A stretch of 64,000 nucleotides of DNA from Rheinheimera aquimaris (GCF_020531985.1 NZ_JAJAVQ010000003.1:1-64000), one strand, 5' to 3'. Shown: positions 33,668 to 42,513, counted from the first letter of the stretch. Numbers and translations: made by a program. Notes: generated by a model from the sequence alone, not told the origin.

Positions 33668-36019
33668 ATGACAACAAAGCATAAATCCGTGAGACCTGGC
33701 GTGTTAAAAACCAATGACATCGTGACAAAGCAAGCCGAGGCCAGCAACGATTTGGCGGCGGCAATGCCGCATAACGCCAACAAAGCACTCGAACATGGCC
33801 ATGCCAATGCTGTGGCACCGCCTGTCGGTGTAACGGCAGAGCCGGAGTCAGCAGCATTAACAGCCAGCAGCAACACCGAGCATGACGGTACGGCAAAAAC
33901 CGGTGACGCTGCAACGCCCGGTTCAAACCCCACGGTAGCATCGCTTGAGCGGATGCGGGTGGATGCGCACGGGCAGCCATTAACTACTAATCAGGGCGTT
34001 GCTGTCGCTGATAACCAAAACAGCTTAAAAGCCGGCCTGCGCGGGCCGACATTATTGGAAGATTTTATTCTGCGGGAAAAAATCACCCATTTTGATCATG
34101 AGCGTATCCCTGAGCGCATTGTGCATGCCCGCGGCTCAGCCGCACACGGCTATTTCGAGGCTTATGCTGCCCAGACTCAATACACCCGTGCTGCGCCCTT
34201 TAGCGAAAAAGACAAGATCACACCGGTATTTGTGCGCTTTTCTACCGTGGCCGGCGAGCGCGGCTCGAAAGACACTGCACGTGATGCGCGCGGTTTTGCG
34301 GTGAAGTTTTACACCGACGAAGGCAACTGGGATCTGGTGGGTAATAACATCCCGGTATTTTTTATTCAGGATGCGATGAAGTTTCCTGATCTGGTGCACG
34401 CTGTTAAGCCAGAGCCGCACCACGGTATGCCGCAGGCAGCATCGGCGCATGACACCTTCTGGGATTTTGTCTCGTTGATGCCGGAATCAACACATATGCT
34501 GATGTGGGTAATGTCAGACCGCGGTATACCGCGCAGCTACCGCATGATGCAGGGTTTTGGCGTACATACTTTCCGGCTGGTGAACCACGAAGGTCAGGCA
34601 GTATTTTGTAAGTTCCACTGGAAACCGATGCTGGGCACCCATTCATTAGTGTGGGATGAAGCAGTAAAAATCTCCGGCGCCGACCCCGATTTTCACCGCC
34701 GGGATCTGTGGGAGGCTATCGAATCCGGCGAATTTCCGGTGTGGGAGCTTGGGCTGCAAATCTTCACTGAGGACCAGGCTGAAGGCTTCAGCTTCGACGT
34801 ACTGGATGCCACTAAACTGATCCCGGAAGAGCTGGTACCGCTGGTGCCTGTCGGCCGCATGGTGTTAAACCGTAATCCGGACAACTTTTTTGCCGAAACC
34901 GAGCAAGTGGCATTTTGTACCGCGCACGTTATCCCCGGCATTGATTTCTCCAATGATCCGCTGCTGGCCGGGCGGATCCACTCTTATGTTGATACACAAA
35001 TTACCCGGCTTGGCGGGCCAAATTTTCATGAAATCCCAATAAACTCGCCGCTGGCACCGGTACAAAACAACCAACGCGACGGTATGCACCGTCAGGCAAT
35101 ACACCGCGGCCGTGTCTCGTACGAGCCGAACTCCCTTGCCGGTGGTTGCCCGTTTCAGGCAGGTAGCAATGGCTTTGTCTCCTTTCCTGCCGCCACTGCT
35201 GAGAATAACGCCAGCGAAGATAAAGTGCGCGCTAAGCCAGAAAAATTCGCCGAACACTATGCCCAGGCTACGCTGTTCTTCGACAGCCAAACCCCGCTGG
35301 AGCAGCAGCATATCGCCGACGCCTTTCGCTTTGAGCTGAGCAAGGTCGGCGTGCCGGCGATACGCCAACGCATGTTGTCATCCTTGCTAAACGTGTCACA
35401 AAAACTGGCTACAGATGTGGCCGCCGGTTTGGGTATGCCGCTACCAGACGCTATGCCCAAAGCCGTTACTGCGCCGCAGCCGCCGGAAGTAACAGTGTCA
35501 GCGGCACTGTCGCTGACGGCTCTACCCGGCGAGTGTGGCATTCGCAGCCGGCAGATTGCGGTGTTGGTTGAAGATGGCGTGCACCAGGCATCTCTCGCCA
35601 CCCTGTATGCGGCCCTGACTGACGCCGGAGCCGTGGTGCATTTTATCGGGCCACGGCTAGGCATGTTCACCGGCTTAGACGGCGGGAAAATAACCGCAAA
35701 CAAGTCGCTGGAGAATTCACCGTCTGTGCTGTTTGATGCACTCGTTCTGCCCGACGGCAACGAGGCGGTGCAAGCACTGGCAAACAATATCGATAGCATG
35801 GCGTTTATAAAAGATGCCTTTCGCCACGGTAAGGCAATGCTGGCATTAGGCGCCGGACAAGAATTGCTGGATATGGCGGGTATAAACCCCGCCACCGGCG
35901 AAAAGGCCGGCATAATTCTGTCAGAAAGCTCCGACGCTGCTGCCGTAGCAGCAAGTTTTATTAAAGCAGTCTCTGCGCATCGGTATGGCGCGCGCAGCAG
36001 TGACATGCCAAACCAATGA
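33668..36019 (+). CDS. katE: Large-subunit (clade II) catalase, HPII type
   Basis: Haem catalase of 783 residues that breaks hydrogen peroxide into water and oxygen. After a poorly conserved N-terminal extension (about 110 residues) comes the core with the active-site segment [22 protein letters not shown] (His), the Asn in VGNNIPVFF, and the haem-ligand Tyr in [18 protein letters not shown]. Residues about 620-770 form the flavodoxin/DJ-1-like C-terminal domain ([15 protein letters not shown]) that defines large subunits. AAGGCG precedes the start. It is a stationary-phase/oxidative-stress enzyme, here between two PRC-barrel genes. Confidence 0.96.
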   Translation: MTTKHKSVRPGVLKTNDIVTKQAEASNDLAAAMPHNANKALEHGHANAVAPPVGVTAEPESAALTASSNTEHDGTAKTGDAATPGSNPTVASLERMRVDAHGQPLTTNQGVAVADNQNSLKAGLRGPTLLEDFILREKITHFDHERIPERIVHARGSAAHGYFEAYAAQTQYTRAAPFSEKDKITPVFVRFSTVAGERGSKDTARDARGFAVKFYTDEGNWDLVGNNIPVFFIQDAMKFPDLVHAVKPEPHHGMPQAASAHDTFWDFVSLMPESTHMLMWVMSDRGIPRSYRMMQGFGVHTFRLVNHEGQAVFCKFHWKPMLGTHSLVWDEAVKISGADPDFHRRDLWEAIESGEFPVWELGLQIFTEDQAEGFSFDVLDATKLIPEELVPLVPVGRMVLNRNPDNFFAETEQVAFCTAHVIPGIDFSNDPLLAGRIHSYVDTQITRLGGPNFHEIPINSPLAPVQNNQRDGMHRQAIHRGRVSYEPNSLAGGCPFQAGSNGFVSFPAATAENNASEDKVRAKPEKFAEHYAQATLFFDSQTPLEQQHIADAFRFELSKVGVPAIRQRMLSSLLNVSQKLATDVAAGLGMPLPDAMPKAVTAPQPPEVTVSAALSLTALPGECGIRSRQIAVLVEDGVHQASLATLYAALTDAGAVVHFIGPRLGMFTGLDGGKITANKSLENSPSVLFDALVLPDGNEAVQALANNIDSMAFIKDAFRHGKAMLALGAGQELLDMAGINPATGEKAGIILSESSDAAAVAASFIKAVSAHRYGARSSDMPNQ

Positions 36020-36067
36020 GGCAGCGCGACAGTCTGTGCGCAGAACGAAGATTGAGAAGCGAAGTGA

Positions 36068-36190
36068 CAAGCGTATCTCAAGCAAACCTTCAACCACGAG
36101 CATCAGCTGTTCATCGTGTTCAAACCATTGGAGTTGGCCCCGGACATGCTGACCGCCGGGCGCGAGTTGGAGGCCAAAAGCAAAATTTAG
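36068..36190 (+). pseudogene. Orphan coding-like remnant after katE
   Basis: The frame after an in-frame TGA (36065-36067) reads without start codon to a TAG at 36188-36190 and gives a protein-like C-terminal end (AYLKQTFNHEHQLF, then IVFKPLELAPDMLTAG, then RELEAKSKI). It has normal codon-like composition but no start or ribosome binding site, so it looks like the tail of a lost gene. Family not recognised; a chance frame is possible. Confidence 0.35.
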
Positions 36191-36200
36191 CGGCAAGATA

Positions 36201-36236
36201 AAAAACGGCAGGGGTTTTGCCCCCTGCCGTTTTTTT
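36201..36236 (+). terminator. Strong bidirectional terminator after katE
   Basis: ACGGCAGGGG and CCCCTGCCGT form a perfect stem of 10 bp extended by A/T pairs, with a 6-base loop and long A and T flanks. It would end both the katE transcript and, on the other strand, the PRC-barrel transcript from the right. Confidence 0.92.
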
Positions 36237-36265
36237 ATAGCACCTAAAGCAACTCCTGTCGGAAT

Positions 36266-36760
36266 TTAATCCCGTTTTGTAAATGTCGGTGCGGCTTTTA
36301 ACTCGTCACGGGTAACATCTACCCGCAATTCCATGTCATCAGCCGTGCCGGAGCGTTTTATGTGGTCCCAGCCAATGGCAACATCTTTCTCGCCCATGCC
36401 AAGGAAACCACCAACACTGACGACAATTGCCATCACCTGACCATTACTGCCAATAATCAAATCGTTTACATCGCCTATATCTTCGTTATTAGCGGTTTGC
36501 ACATCTGCGCCAATCAGATGGCTGGCATGCGCGCCATTTGCCGGCACAGAGCCTAAATAGTCGCTGTTCTGCATACGGGTTTTGCCCTGTATGTTTTTGC
36601 GATCTATTTCTTTTTGAGCGTCAGTCTGCATTACAGGTTGTTTATTAAGGTCACGTTGTGAAGTTTGTTCTACCGGCTGTTGAGCTAACACATTACCGGC
36701 CCCTAACACGACAACAGGCGCAACCAGTGCATAAAAAACTAACGAATTCAGCTTTTTCAT
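36266..36760 (-). CDS. Periplasmic PRC-barrel domain protein
   Basis: A 164-residue protein with a signal peptide cut after VLAQ-type site near residue 26, a Gln/Asn-rich linker, then a PRC-barrel (ASHLIGADVQTANNEDIGDVNDLIIGSNGQVMAIVVSVGGFLGMGEKDVAIGW) and the C-terminal strand (VTRDELKAAPTFTKRD). Such proteins are common next to stress genes; ligand unknown. It shares the GGFLG-GD/EK barrel with the cytoplasmic protein at 32725. Confidence 0.9.
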   Translation of the reverse strand: MKKLNSLVFYALVAPVVVLGAGNVLAQQPVEQTSQRDLNKQPVMQTDAQKEIDRKNIQGKTRMQNSDYLGSVPANGAHASHLIGADVQTANNEDIGDVNDLIIGSNGQVMAIVVSVGGFLGMGEKDVAIGWDHIKRSGTADDMELRVDVTRDELKAAPTFTKRD

Positions 36761-36993
36761 ATAAATCTCCGTCGAATTGAATGTGTTAACCGAACACTAT
36801 GTCCGGTATAACCGCTTCATCACAGCTTTTCTTCGCCGGCAGCGTTATTGATTAAGTACTAAGGAAGTACCGGGTCAGTGCCGGAAAAGGGCTGAATCGC
36901 CACGAGATATGGAATTCAGGATGAACCTGTAAACTACGCTGTAAAAGCCGCGCAGTCGGTTCGATAGCGCACTTAGGAAATAACAGTAAGCTA

Positions 36994-37599
36994 CTACAGA
37001 GCAAGTGCCTGAAATAGCTGGCCACCCTGCCCGGCTAACCAGCTAAGCGCGACCAGATTAACCAGCACGCTAAACCAGAAAACGGTAAGAAAGGCGCGTT
37101 TTTGTGACTTATGCCGCAAATAACTTTGCGCCAGTAAGGCGCCGGGCCACCCCCCCAGCAGCGCCATAAACTGCAAGGTAGACTCAGGCGTACGCCAGCG
37201 ACCGGCCTGCGCTTTACGTTTATCCAGCCAGTAAGTAATAAAAGTAAGCAAACTAAGCCCGGCATAAAGCAGCGGCACGTACAGTGGTAGCTTGGCGGTA
37301 GCAACAGCGGCGGCCAGAACTGCAGCGAAAGCCAATACACAGTATAAAGGCCACTTTGTAGCGCTCTTTGCGGCTTTGATTTTGCGTTTCTCACCGGCAA
37401 AGGTTACCAGTTGCGCCTGCAGCCGGCCCTGCTCGTCTTTACCTATTGCGTAAGTGACTACCTCGCCAATTACCGGACGGCGCGAACGGTTTTGCAGCGC
37501 TTTTATATGCACAAAAACCCGCTCGCCTTTTAATAACGGCTGAATAAAACCGAAGCCTTTATCATCATCCCACCGGGTAATTTTCCCTTTTACCAGCAT
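36994..37599 (-). CDS. Cold-shock domain fused to DUF1294 membrane protein
   Basis: A 201-residue protein. Residues 1-65 are a cold-shock RNA-binding domain (MLVKGKITRWDDDKGFGFI, VFVHIKAL). After a basic linker come two membrane helices, a DUF1294 segment (TYWLDKRKAQAGRWRTPESTLQFMALLGGWPGALLAQ) and a last helix. The combination is a known bacterial family of unknown role, thought to tie RNA binding to the membrane. AAGGAG precedes the ATG at 37599; the long frame upstream to 37812 overlaps another gene and is not used. Confidence 0.9.
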   Translation of the reverse strand: MLVKGKITRWDDDKGFGFIQPLLKGERVFVHIKALQNRSRRPVIGEVVTYAIGKDEQGRLQAQLVTFAGEKRKIKAAKSATKWPLYCVLAFAAVLAAAVATAKLPLYVPLLYAGLSLLTFITYWLDKRKAQAGRWRTPESTLQFMALLGGWPGALLAQSYLRHKSQKRAFLTVFWFSVLVNLVALSWLAGQGGQLFQALAL

Positions 37600-37691
37600 T
37601 GTTGCTCCTTGTTGTAATCCGTTAACTCTGTTTGTCTTTGTATTCGCACATCCCCGCCATTGCAGGGCTAAAGTAAGTTCAGTTGATAATA

Positions 37692-37832
37692 CTAAAGCGC
37701 CTTGCCAACAGAAGCGCCGATAACCACACCAAAGCTCATAAGCAACACCGCTGCAATAAATAATGCCAATACAATAACCCCGGATTTCTGGGCTTTTGGT
37801 ACAGAACGCCACCAGTTTTTAAGTGCATTCAT
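37692..37832 (-). CDS. Small single-pass membrane protein (46 aa)
   Basis: A short frame in a different phase from the upstream extension of the cold-shock gene. It encodes a basic, Trp-containing N-terminus (MNALKNWWRSVPKAQKSG), one hydrophobic helix (VIVLALFIAAVLLMSFGVVI) and a short GASVGKAL end. A TTGGAAA box precedes the ATG. Positive-inside topology with the N-terminus in the cytoplasm is expected. Family not recognised; the layout is that of a genuine small membrane protein, and it is co-directional with the gene at 36994. Confidence 0.65.
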   Translation of the reverse strand: MNALKNWWRSVPKAQKSGVIVLALFIAAVLLMSFGVVIGASVGKAL

Positions 37833-37927
37833 GGTGTTATTTTTCCAAATTTAACCGCTAGCAATTAGCGAACAACATTAACTTTTTAACGCTGTTCACG
37901 CCTGTTTCGTTATGCGTTATCTTTGCT

Positions 37928-38443
37928 TTAAAGGGCGGCACCGTTGACTAAAATTTCCGACCATTGAGGCTTTTTTATCCGATATTTACTCTCAATTATT
38001 TCATTATGCTTATTTAATTTGATGGTGTAAGGAATAGCTCTCCTCTCGTTACCGAATTTTCTTTGCTGTAAAACCTGAGAACTGGCAATCCAGGTCTCGC
38101 CTGTGTAATTCACCTTATGCACCATATTTTTAACAGCCTCAACATCGTCGTCCAGTGCCACAGCTAAAAACCTTACGCTTAGCTGATGTGAGTTTCTGAC
38201 CGATTCAATTTCAGAAAGTGAGTGGTAACAAGGCGCGCACCAGGACGCAAAAAAATATACAACGGTTTCATCGCCATAAAGCTGTGAAAATGCCTTGCTG
38301 TCGCCGTTTAAGTCTTTTAAGGCGATGGTTTCAATTTCAGTTCCGCGTATAGCGGCAAAAGATGGTGCAAAAAATCCCAAATGATTTGCTGCATAAATTA
38401 ATGCGCCCAGCAAAAACAACGTCGCAGTTATCCAATACCTCAT
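37928..38443 (-). CDS. Membrane-anchored TlpA/thioredoxin-like protein
   Basis: A 171-residue protein with an N-terminal membrane anchor (about residues 4-22) and a periplasmic thioredoxin fold. The active site is WCAPC in VVYFFASWCAPCYHSLSEIE, and the cis-Pro lies in RRAIPYTIK. It would reduce or shuffle disulphides, in the ResA/TlpA/DsbE manner. No cytochrome c genes are adjacent. Composition is more AT-rich than the genes to the left, and it opens an accessory region. Confidence 0.88.
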   Translation of the reverse strand: MRYWITATLFLLGALIYAANHLGFFAPSFAAIRGTEIETIALKDLNGDSKAFSQLYGDETVVYFFASWCAPCYHSLSEIESVRNSHQLSVRFLAVALDDDVEAVKNMVHKVNYTGETWIASSQVLQQRKFGNERRAIPYTIKLNKHNEIIESKYRIKKPQWSEILVNGAAL

Positions 38444-38589
38444 ATTGAGCTAACACCTAAATCTACATGCCCCCTACCGGCTCGTTTTTCATGGCGTTTT
38501 TTAGGCATAATGGCTTGTTGCATCACTCCACTGTTCATCGGAAAACTTTAATGCGCATCAGTAAGGTAAATCACTGGGTAAACTCGGTC

Positions 38590-38674
38590 AGCTAACGCCG
38601 CCAGAACGCGGCAGCTTTGTAGTGAAGGCGAAGCCGCAACGAAAAAGACGTCGCCGTGACTGGCCTTGTTAAAT
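38590..38674 (-). repeat. attC-like recombination site
   Basis: Read on the minus strand, this 85-base element begins 3 bases after the stop of the YjaB-like gene with ATTTAAC (matching RYYYAAC) and ends with GTTAGCT (6 of 7 to GTTRRRY). Inside them, GGCCAG and CTGGC form the second paired arm, separated from the outer arm by unequal spacers, and the centre can fold further. This is the architecture of an integron cassette attC. No integrase or clear neighbouring attC is visible. Confidence 0.45.
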
Positions 38675-38676
38675 TT

Positions 38677-39108
38677 TTATAGCGCCATATGCAGCAACGG
38701 ATAGGCTTTACCCTGCCCATCGACGGGGGAGCGCCCTGTCACTTTAAAACCAATATGCTGATAAAAACCTAGCGCTTGCTCATTCTGTTCATTAACGTCG
38801 ACCTTTGACGCTCCCTGCTCGTTAATAGCATTTGACGCTAACATGGCACCGATGCCTTTTCCGCGCTCATCAGGTGAGATGAACAACATTTCAATATTAC
38901 CGTCATGTACGCCGCAAAATCCCTGTATTTCACCATTGCCGTTTTTAGCGCACCTTAAATCAACAGCGTCAAAGTACTGTTCCAGAATTAACGGCTTTAA
39001 CTCCTGTAGATCATCTTCAGCTAAAAAGTCGTGGGTTGCTCTGACCGAGGCTTCCCAGATTGCTAAAAGCTGAAGGTGATCTGCTTTTTCTACGATATCA
39101 ATATTCAT
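38677..39108 (-). CDS. YjaB-like GNAT N-acetyltransferase
   Basis: A 143-residue acetyltransferase. The start IWEASVRATHDFLAEDDLQEL, the acetyl-CoA loop ISPDERGKGIGAML and the end DVNEQNEQALGFYQHIGFKVTGRSPVDGQGKAYPLL closely follow E. coli YjaB, a predicted peptidyl-lysine acetyltransferase. The 39108 start gives the family N-terminus; no strong ribosome binding site. An attC-like element follows the stop almost immediately, so the gene may be a captured cassette. Confidence 0.88.
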   Translation of the reverse strand: MNIDIVEKADHLQLLAIWEASVRATHDFLAEDDLQELKPLILEQYFDAVDLRCAKNGNGEIQGFCGVHDGNIEMLFISPDERGKGIGAMLASNAINEQGASKVDVNEQNEQALGFYQHIGFKVTGRSPVDGQGKAYPLLHMAL

Positions 39109-39625
39109 CACTAAACCCGATTGAAAATTTAACATTTTATTATTGTGCATGCTTGCTTCCTAATTTCCGATAGAGGAAACAGTCACTCTTATGCCACTGT
39201 AAAATAACAACAATTCTCGGCACTTCCACTTTTACATTCTGAAAAAACGAGCATGCTCTATATTTCTGGTGCGGTGCGTTATATTTCTGCGCAGCGCAAT
39301 AATAAGTACCTAATTTATAGCATGTAAATAAAACCAGCAATCAACTTGTGCGCAATGTTAACGGGATATTTGACCTGACATGGCTGATATTTGAAATAAC
39401 ACTGTATGTAAATACAAATCTTTTACTATGCGCTTAAATTATAAAAGATGGTGTAGCCTTCAGCCGCTATTAGCACTGAGCTGCCATGCACCCAGCGCGC
39501 GATGTTCGCTACCACACAGACACCTTAAGAATTTCAGCGCATGCTAACGAACGTTGACCGGTAATAGTCGACGCAACGGTTATCAGCAAATGTTCGTTTC
39601 CCCAAACTCAATAAAGGTGATCCTT
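39109..39625. other. Long AT-rich non-coding stretch
   Basis: About 517 bases between divergently placed genes. No gene-like frame with a ribosome binding site is seen. The left half is AT-rich with scattered short inverted repeats; ATTTAAC at 39127-39133 matches an integron core site in isolation but has no paired arms. Promoters for both flanking genes should lie here. Confidence 0.4.
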
Positions 39626-39823
39626 ATGTCAAACACTAACACTACAGCCATTAATGCCCATAAAGCAGCGGCCGATGAACACCGCGCATGTGCAGAACAC
39701 CACAGTAAAGCGGCGGCTTGCCATGAGAAAGGTAAGCTGGAAGATGCCAAAGACTGCGCGAGCAACGCCATGAGTTGTTGTGACACGGCCAGTAAAAAAT
39801 CGGCAAGTGCCTGCGCTTGTTGA
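39626..39823 (+). CDS. Cys/His-rich small protein
   Basis: A 65-residue protein with an AAAGGTG ribosome binding site. It is Ala-rich and helical with His and Cys at regular spacing (HKAAADEHRACAEHHSK, CHEKG, DCASNAMSCCD, SACAC). It follows the plan of small His/Ala-repeat proteins (AAxxHHxxAAxxH), with Cys at several positions where that type has His. Eight Cys and five His in 65 residues suggest metal binding or redox buffering (inference). No signal peptide. Followed 76 bases later by an NqrM-like gene. Confidence 0.7.
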   Translation: MSNTNTTAINAHKAAADEHRACAEHHSKAAACHEKGKLEDAKDCASNAMSCCDTASKKSASACAC

Positions 39824-39899
39824 TGACGCTCCGACGTTGTCTATCCCTCGCAAGGGTAACGAATAAACTAACCAAGGTTAGAATGGTACGGAGGTATTG

Positions 39900-40103
39900 A
39901 TGTTTGAACTTATTGCCGCCTTTATCGTTTTTGTGCTTGTAATTCTGGGCATGTCGATTCGCTTTCTTGTGAGCGGACGCCACTTAAAACGCAGTTGCGG
40001 CAGCATGACCAACATGAAAAAGTTAATAGGTTATACACCTTGCGCCCTATGCACTCAAAACACATCGGATTGCAAGCTTCGGTTGCCACCGTCAGCAGAC
40101 TAA
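39900..40103 (+). CDS. NqrM-like (DUF539) membrane protein
   Basis: A 67-residue protein with one N-terminal helix (ELIAAFIVFVLVILGMSIRFLV), the basic stretch and the SCGSM motif, then TPCALC. This is the plan of NqrM, the Cys-containing maturation factor for the Na+-translocating NADH:quinone reductase, but it deviates from the usual CDCPEPC motif and lies away from nqr genes, so it may be a divergent paralogue. GGAGG is 5 bases before the ATG at 39900. Confidence 0.6.
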   Translation: MFELIAAFIVFVLVILGMSIRFLVSGRHLKRSCGSMTNMKKLIGYTPCALCTQNTSDCKLRLPPSAD

Positions 40104-40244
40104 CGTCACAATTTCAGTGATACGAAGCGTAACCATTGATCAAGCTGCAACGGGCACTCAGCTGCCGAAGTATTATCTGCAGTTGCACAACATAATGAGT
40201 TGCCCGAATAAGGCCCGTTAAGCTTCTGGCTTATCGGTTGCAAC

Positions 40245-40742
40245 TTATTGTGCGCTTTCAAGCAACTGGATTATTTCCTGATAAAAAGCGGCTTTTTCCA
40301 GCTGATACTGCGCTTTGTCAGTCGGGTATTTTGCAGCAAGTTGCAGTTTAAGCTGGTTTAGCTTTGCCACCAGATCCGGCCTGGCCTGCATCAACCTTAC
40401 AAACCCCAGCTGCCTGGCAATGTTGTGGTGTTCAACGGCATAGATATGTAAGTGCACTTTTCGCTGCGCTTTAGCAAAGTAGGCTCTACCCTCTATGCCG
40501 TAAGCCGCGCGGTATTCAAAGCCCAAAGCAGCAAGCGGGCGAATAAAGTGTTGCACCCGCTCAAGCTTGTCGACAACACCCAGTATATCGATGCAATCCT
40601 TCGCATACAGCCCCGCTACTGCGGTTGAACCGATATGATGCAATGTAACGGCGTCATCACATGCTGCCGCTATCTGCTGTGCTTGTACCTGGTACTCGCC
40701 GGGCCAGGCTGCGTTGTAGGGAAACAAGTACATATCTGCCAT
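40245..40742 (-). CDS. GrpB-family nucleotidyltransferase-like protein
   Basis: A 165-residue GrpB/UPF0157 protein (nucleotidyltransferase fold; not the GrpE co-chaperone). Seen: LFPYNAAWPGEYQVQAQQI, LHHIGSTAVAGLYAKDCIDILGVV (GS and DxD-type residues), VHLHIYAVEHHN and a helical C-terminus. Relatives include a C-terminal domain fused to CoaE. The ATG shares a base with the stop of the GNAT gene (TGATG), third gene of a tight operon. Confidence 0.9.
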   Translation of the reverse strand: MADMYLFPYNAAWPGEYQVQAQQIAAACDDAVTLHHIGSTAVAGLYAKDCIDILGVVDKLERVQHFIRPLAALGFEYRAAYGIEGRAYFAKAQRKVHLHIYAVEHHNIARQLGFVRLMQARPDLVAKLNQLKLQLAAKYPTDKAQYQLEKAAFYQEIIQLLESAQ

Positions 40743-41200
40743 CAACGCAGTTTCAGGGTCATAAAATGGCTGTTCGGGTCTAGCTTATACTGGCCAAAAG
40801 GGCCGCAATCGCTAAAACCGAATTTACGATACAGCGCTCTGGCCGGGGTAAAATAGTCCTGAGTGCCGGTTTCCAGGCTTAGTGAGGTAAAGCCCTGTGC
40901 TTTGGCATGGTCGATTATAAAGTGTAATAACGCCTGCCCTACGCCCTTGCCCCGGAAGGCCGTGGCAGTGCGCATTGACTTTAGCTCAGCCTGCTTGCTG
41001 TCCAGCATTTTAATCGCGACACAGCCGGCCAGAACATCATCCTGCCAGGCGCTGAAAAAACGGATATGACTGACTTTTAAGGCATCGACATCCAGTGCGT
41101 GCACACTTTCAGCTGGCGAGGTGGCATACATATCAGCCAGGTGTTCTTGCAGCAAGGCAATCACTTCACCGCCGGTTAAATCATCTAAGCGGATCTGCAT
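40742..41200 (-). CDS. GNAT N-acetyltransferase
   Basis: A 152-residue GNAT protein with SMRTATAFRGKGVGQALLHFIIDHAKAQG as the acetyl-CoA-binding motif and YFTPARALYRKFGFSDCGPFGQY at the end, like the YsnE/PhnO-type acetyltransferases. Substrate unknown. The ATG at 41200 lies 1 base after the CHMI stop and follows AGGTC; it is coupled to the GrpB gene downstream. Confidence 0.9.
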   Translation of the reverse strand: MQIRLDDLTGGEVIALLQEHLADMYATSPAESVHALDVDALKVSHIRFFSAWQDDVLAGCVAIKMLDSKQAELKSMRTATAFRGKGVGQALLHFIIDHAKAQGFTSLSLETGTQDYFTPARALYRKFGFSDCGPFGQYKLDPNSHFMTLKLR

Positions 41201-41201
41201 A

Positions 41202-41537
41202 TCAGCTGACCTTTTTGGCATAGCTGGCACGGTCTATATCCACCACTTCTACCGTATGCGAGCAACTTATCAGCTCAAGTTTAAGCAGCTGGTTCAGCAC
41301 AGATTGCGACAAATGCTGTTTTTGCTCCAGGTTGCGCCCGCTTAAAATTCTAAGCTGCACATGGATAAAATCGCGATGCTCTGCGCCACTGATATGCTGC
41401 TGGTACGCTTGTGCCCGCACTTTGATATCAGCGCCGCCCGGCTCAAACAGCTCTGACTGCAGTGCACCTTCAAACACTGCCGCCAGAATAGGTGCGGCAT
41501 CTAGCCTATCTGAATATTCAACAACACAATGCGGCAA
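41202..41537 (-). CDS. 5-carboxymethyl-2-hydroxymuconate isomerase-like protein
   Basis: A 111-residue protein of the CHMI (HpcD/tautomerase) family. The start is a TTG at 41537, placed by a perfect TAAGGAG box 6 bases upstream and by the family: it gives Pro right after the initiator Met (M-PHCVVEYSDRL), the catalytic Pro-1 of tautomerases. The segment HRDFIHVQLRILSGR is conserved. Other homoprotocatechuate genes are absent, so the substrate may differ. First gene of CHMI-GNAT-GrpB. Confidence 0.88.
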   Translation of the reverse strand: MPHCVVEYSDRLDAAPILAAVFEGALQSELFEPGGADIKVRAQAYQQHISGAEHRDFIHVQLRILSGRNLEQKQHLSQSVLNQLLKLELISCSHTVEVVDIDRASYAKKVS

Positions 41538-41806
41538 GATAAGCTCCTTATTTCGATTAAAGTGAACGCTAAAAACATACAAATTCATATGCTTATAATT
41601 AAATCTGCTAAATATCAATTTGCTTTAATTGTGCCGATTTACTCCTGGCAATTTTCGGGGGTGATTGCTCAGCGGCGATAAAAACGGCTTTGAAGATAAC
41701 CATCAACAACTTGCACGTAAGCACCGTTAGACCGCGCTGTAAAGTCAACTGTACCTAAACGGACGCCGCAAAATTGATAATCTCGCGTTGTGCCTTATTT
41801 ACTGCT

Positions 41807-42433
41807 TTATTTAAAATAATGTTTGTACTGAGGATAAGATTCTAAAAACTCATCCATTTTCGCCTTGCTCGCGGCAACAGCCACACTCTCAGTCCCTTTA
41901 TCATTAATTACTTTTGCAGGAATACCGGCAACGGTTTTATTATCAGCAACATTTTTATTAACCACCGCATTAGCAGCAATCTGGACTTCATTGCCAATTT
42001 CGATCTCGCCAAAAATTTTTGCACCGGGCCCAATCCAGACATTGCTGCCTATTTTAGGCACCAAAATACTGCCCTCTGCAGAGTTGTTAGAGCCTATATT
42101 TACTCCCTGATGTATATCACACCACTTTCCCACTTTAGCAGAGCCATTAACCACAATATTGCCGAAATGATTTATTCTCAGCCCCGGGCCAAATACATTA
42201 GGCGGTATATCAAAACCTAATTTAATTCCCAGTCTATGCTTTCTAACCTGATACGCTCGCAACAGAATGATTGACAATAAACTTGGATTTTTATTTTTAT
42301 AGTACTCAACCTTCCGTAACAAGATTTGAAACTTCCAAACGTCATCATTTATTTTCGGTTTACTGTATTTTTTATCTAATGCAAATTTATCTGCTTCAAG
42401 ATAAAACTGAAGATCGTCTTTACTTTTTATCAT
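41807..42433 (-). CDS. Serine acetyltransferase-like hexapeptide transferase
   Basis: A 208-residue acyltransferase with a left-handed beta helix (GPGLRINHFGNIVVNGSAKVGKWCDIHQGVNIGSN, then IGSNVWIGPGAKIFGEIEIGNEVQIAANAVVNKNV and VAGIPAKVI) and catalytic-type His residues as in CysE/EpsC. It lacks the full CysE N-terminal domain, so an O-acetyltransferase for a sugar or amino acid is likely. It is more AT-rich than its neighbours, suggesting transfer. Confidence 0.88.
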   Translation of the reverse strand: MIKSKDDLQFYLEADKFALDKKYSKPKINDDVWKFQILLRKVEYYKNKNPSLLSIILLRAYQVRKHRLGIKLGFDIPPNVFGPGLRINHFGNIVVNGSAKVGKWCDIHQGVNIGSNNSAEGSILVPKIGSNVWIGPGAKIFGEIEIGNEVQIAANAVVNKNVADNKTVAGIPAKVINDKGTESVAVAASKAKMDEFLESYPQYKHYFK

Positions 42434-42513
42434 CTCATTTCCAATTCAAAACACCTCTATTGAATAGGTTATAACAGATGTTAAATATATCAAATCTTTT
42501 AAAGCGTCTGGTC

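Noticed and set aside
37600..37812. N-terminal extension of the cold-shock/DUF1294 protein to 37812
   Set aside because: The extension is Cys-rich and unlike the family, overlaps the 46-aa gene in another frame, and the internal ATG has an ideal AAGGAG box.
41630..41745. GTTAGAC core site as a possible attC
   Set aside because: The 7-base core matches GTTRRRY, but no partner core or second arm pairs with it within 150 bases.
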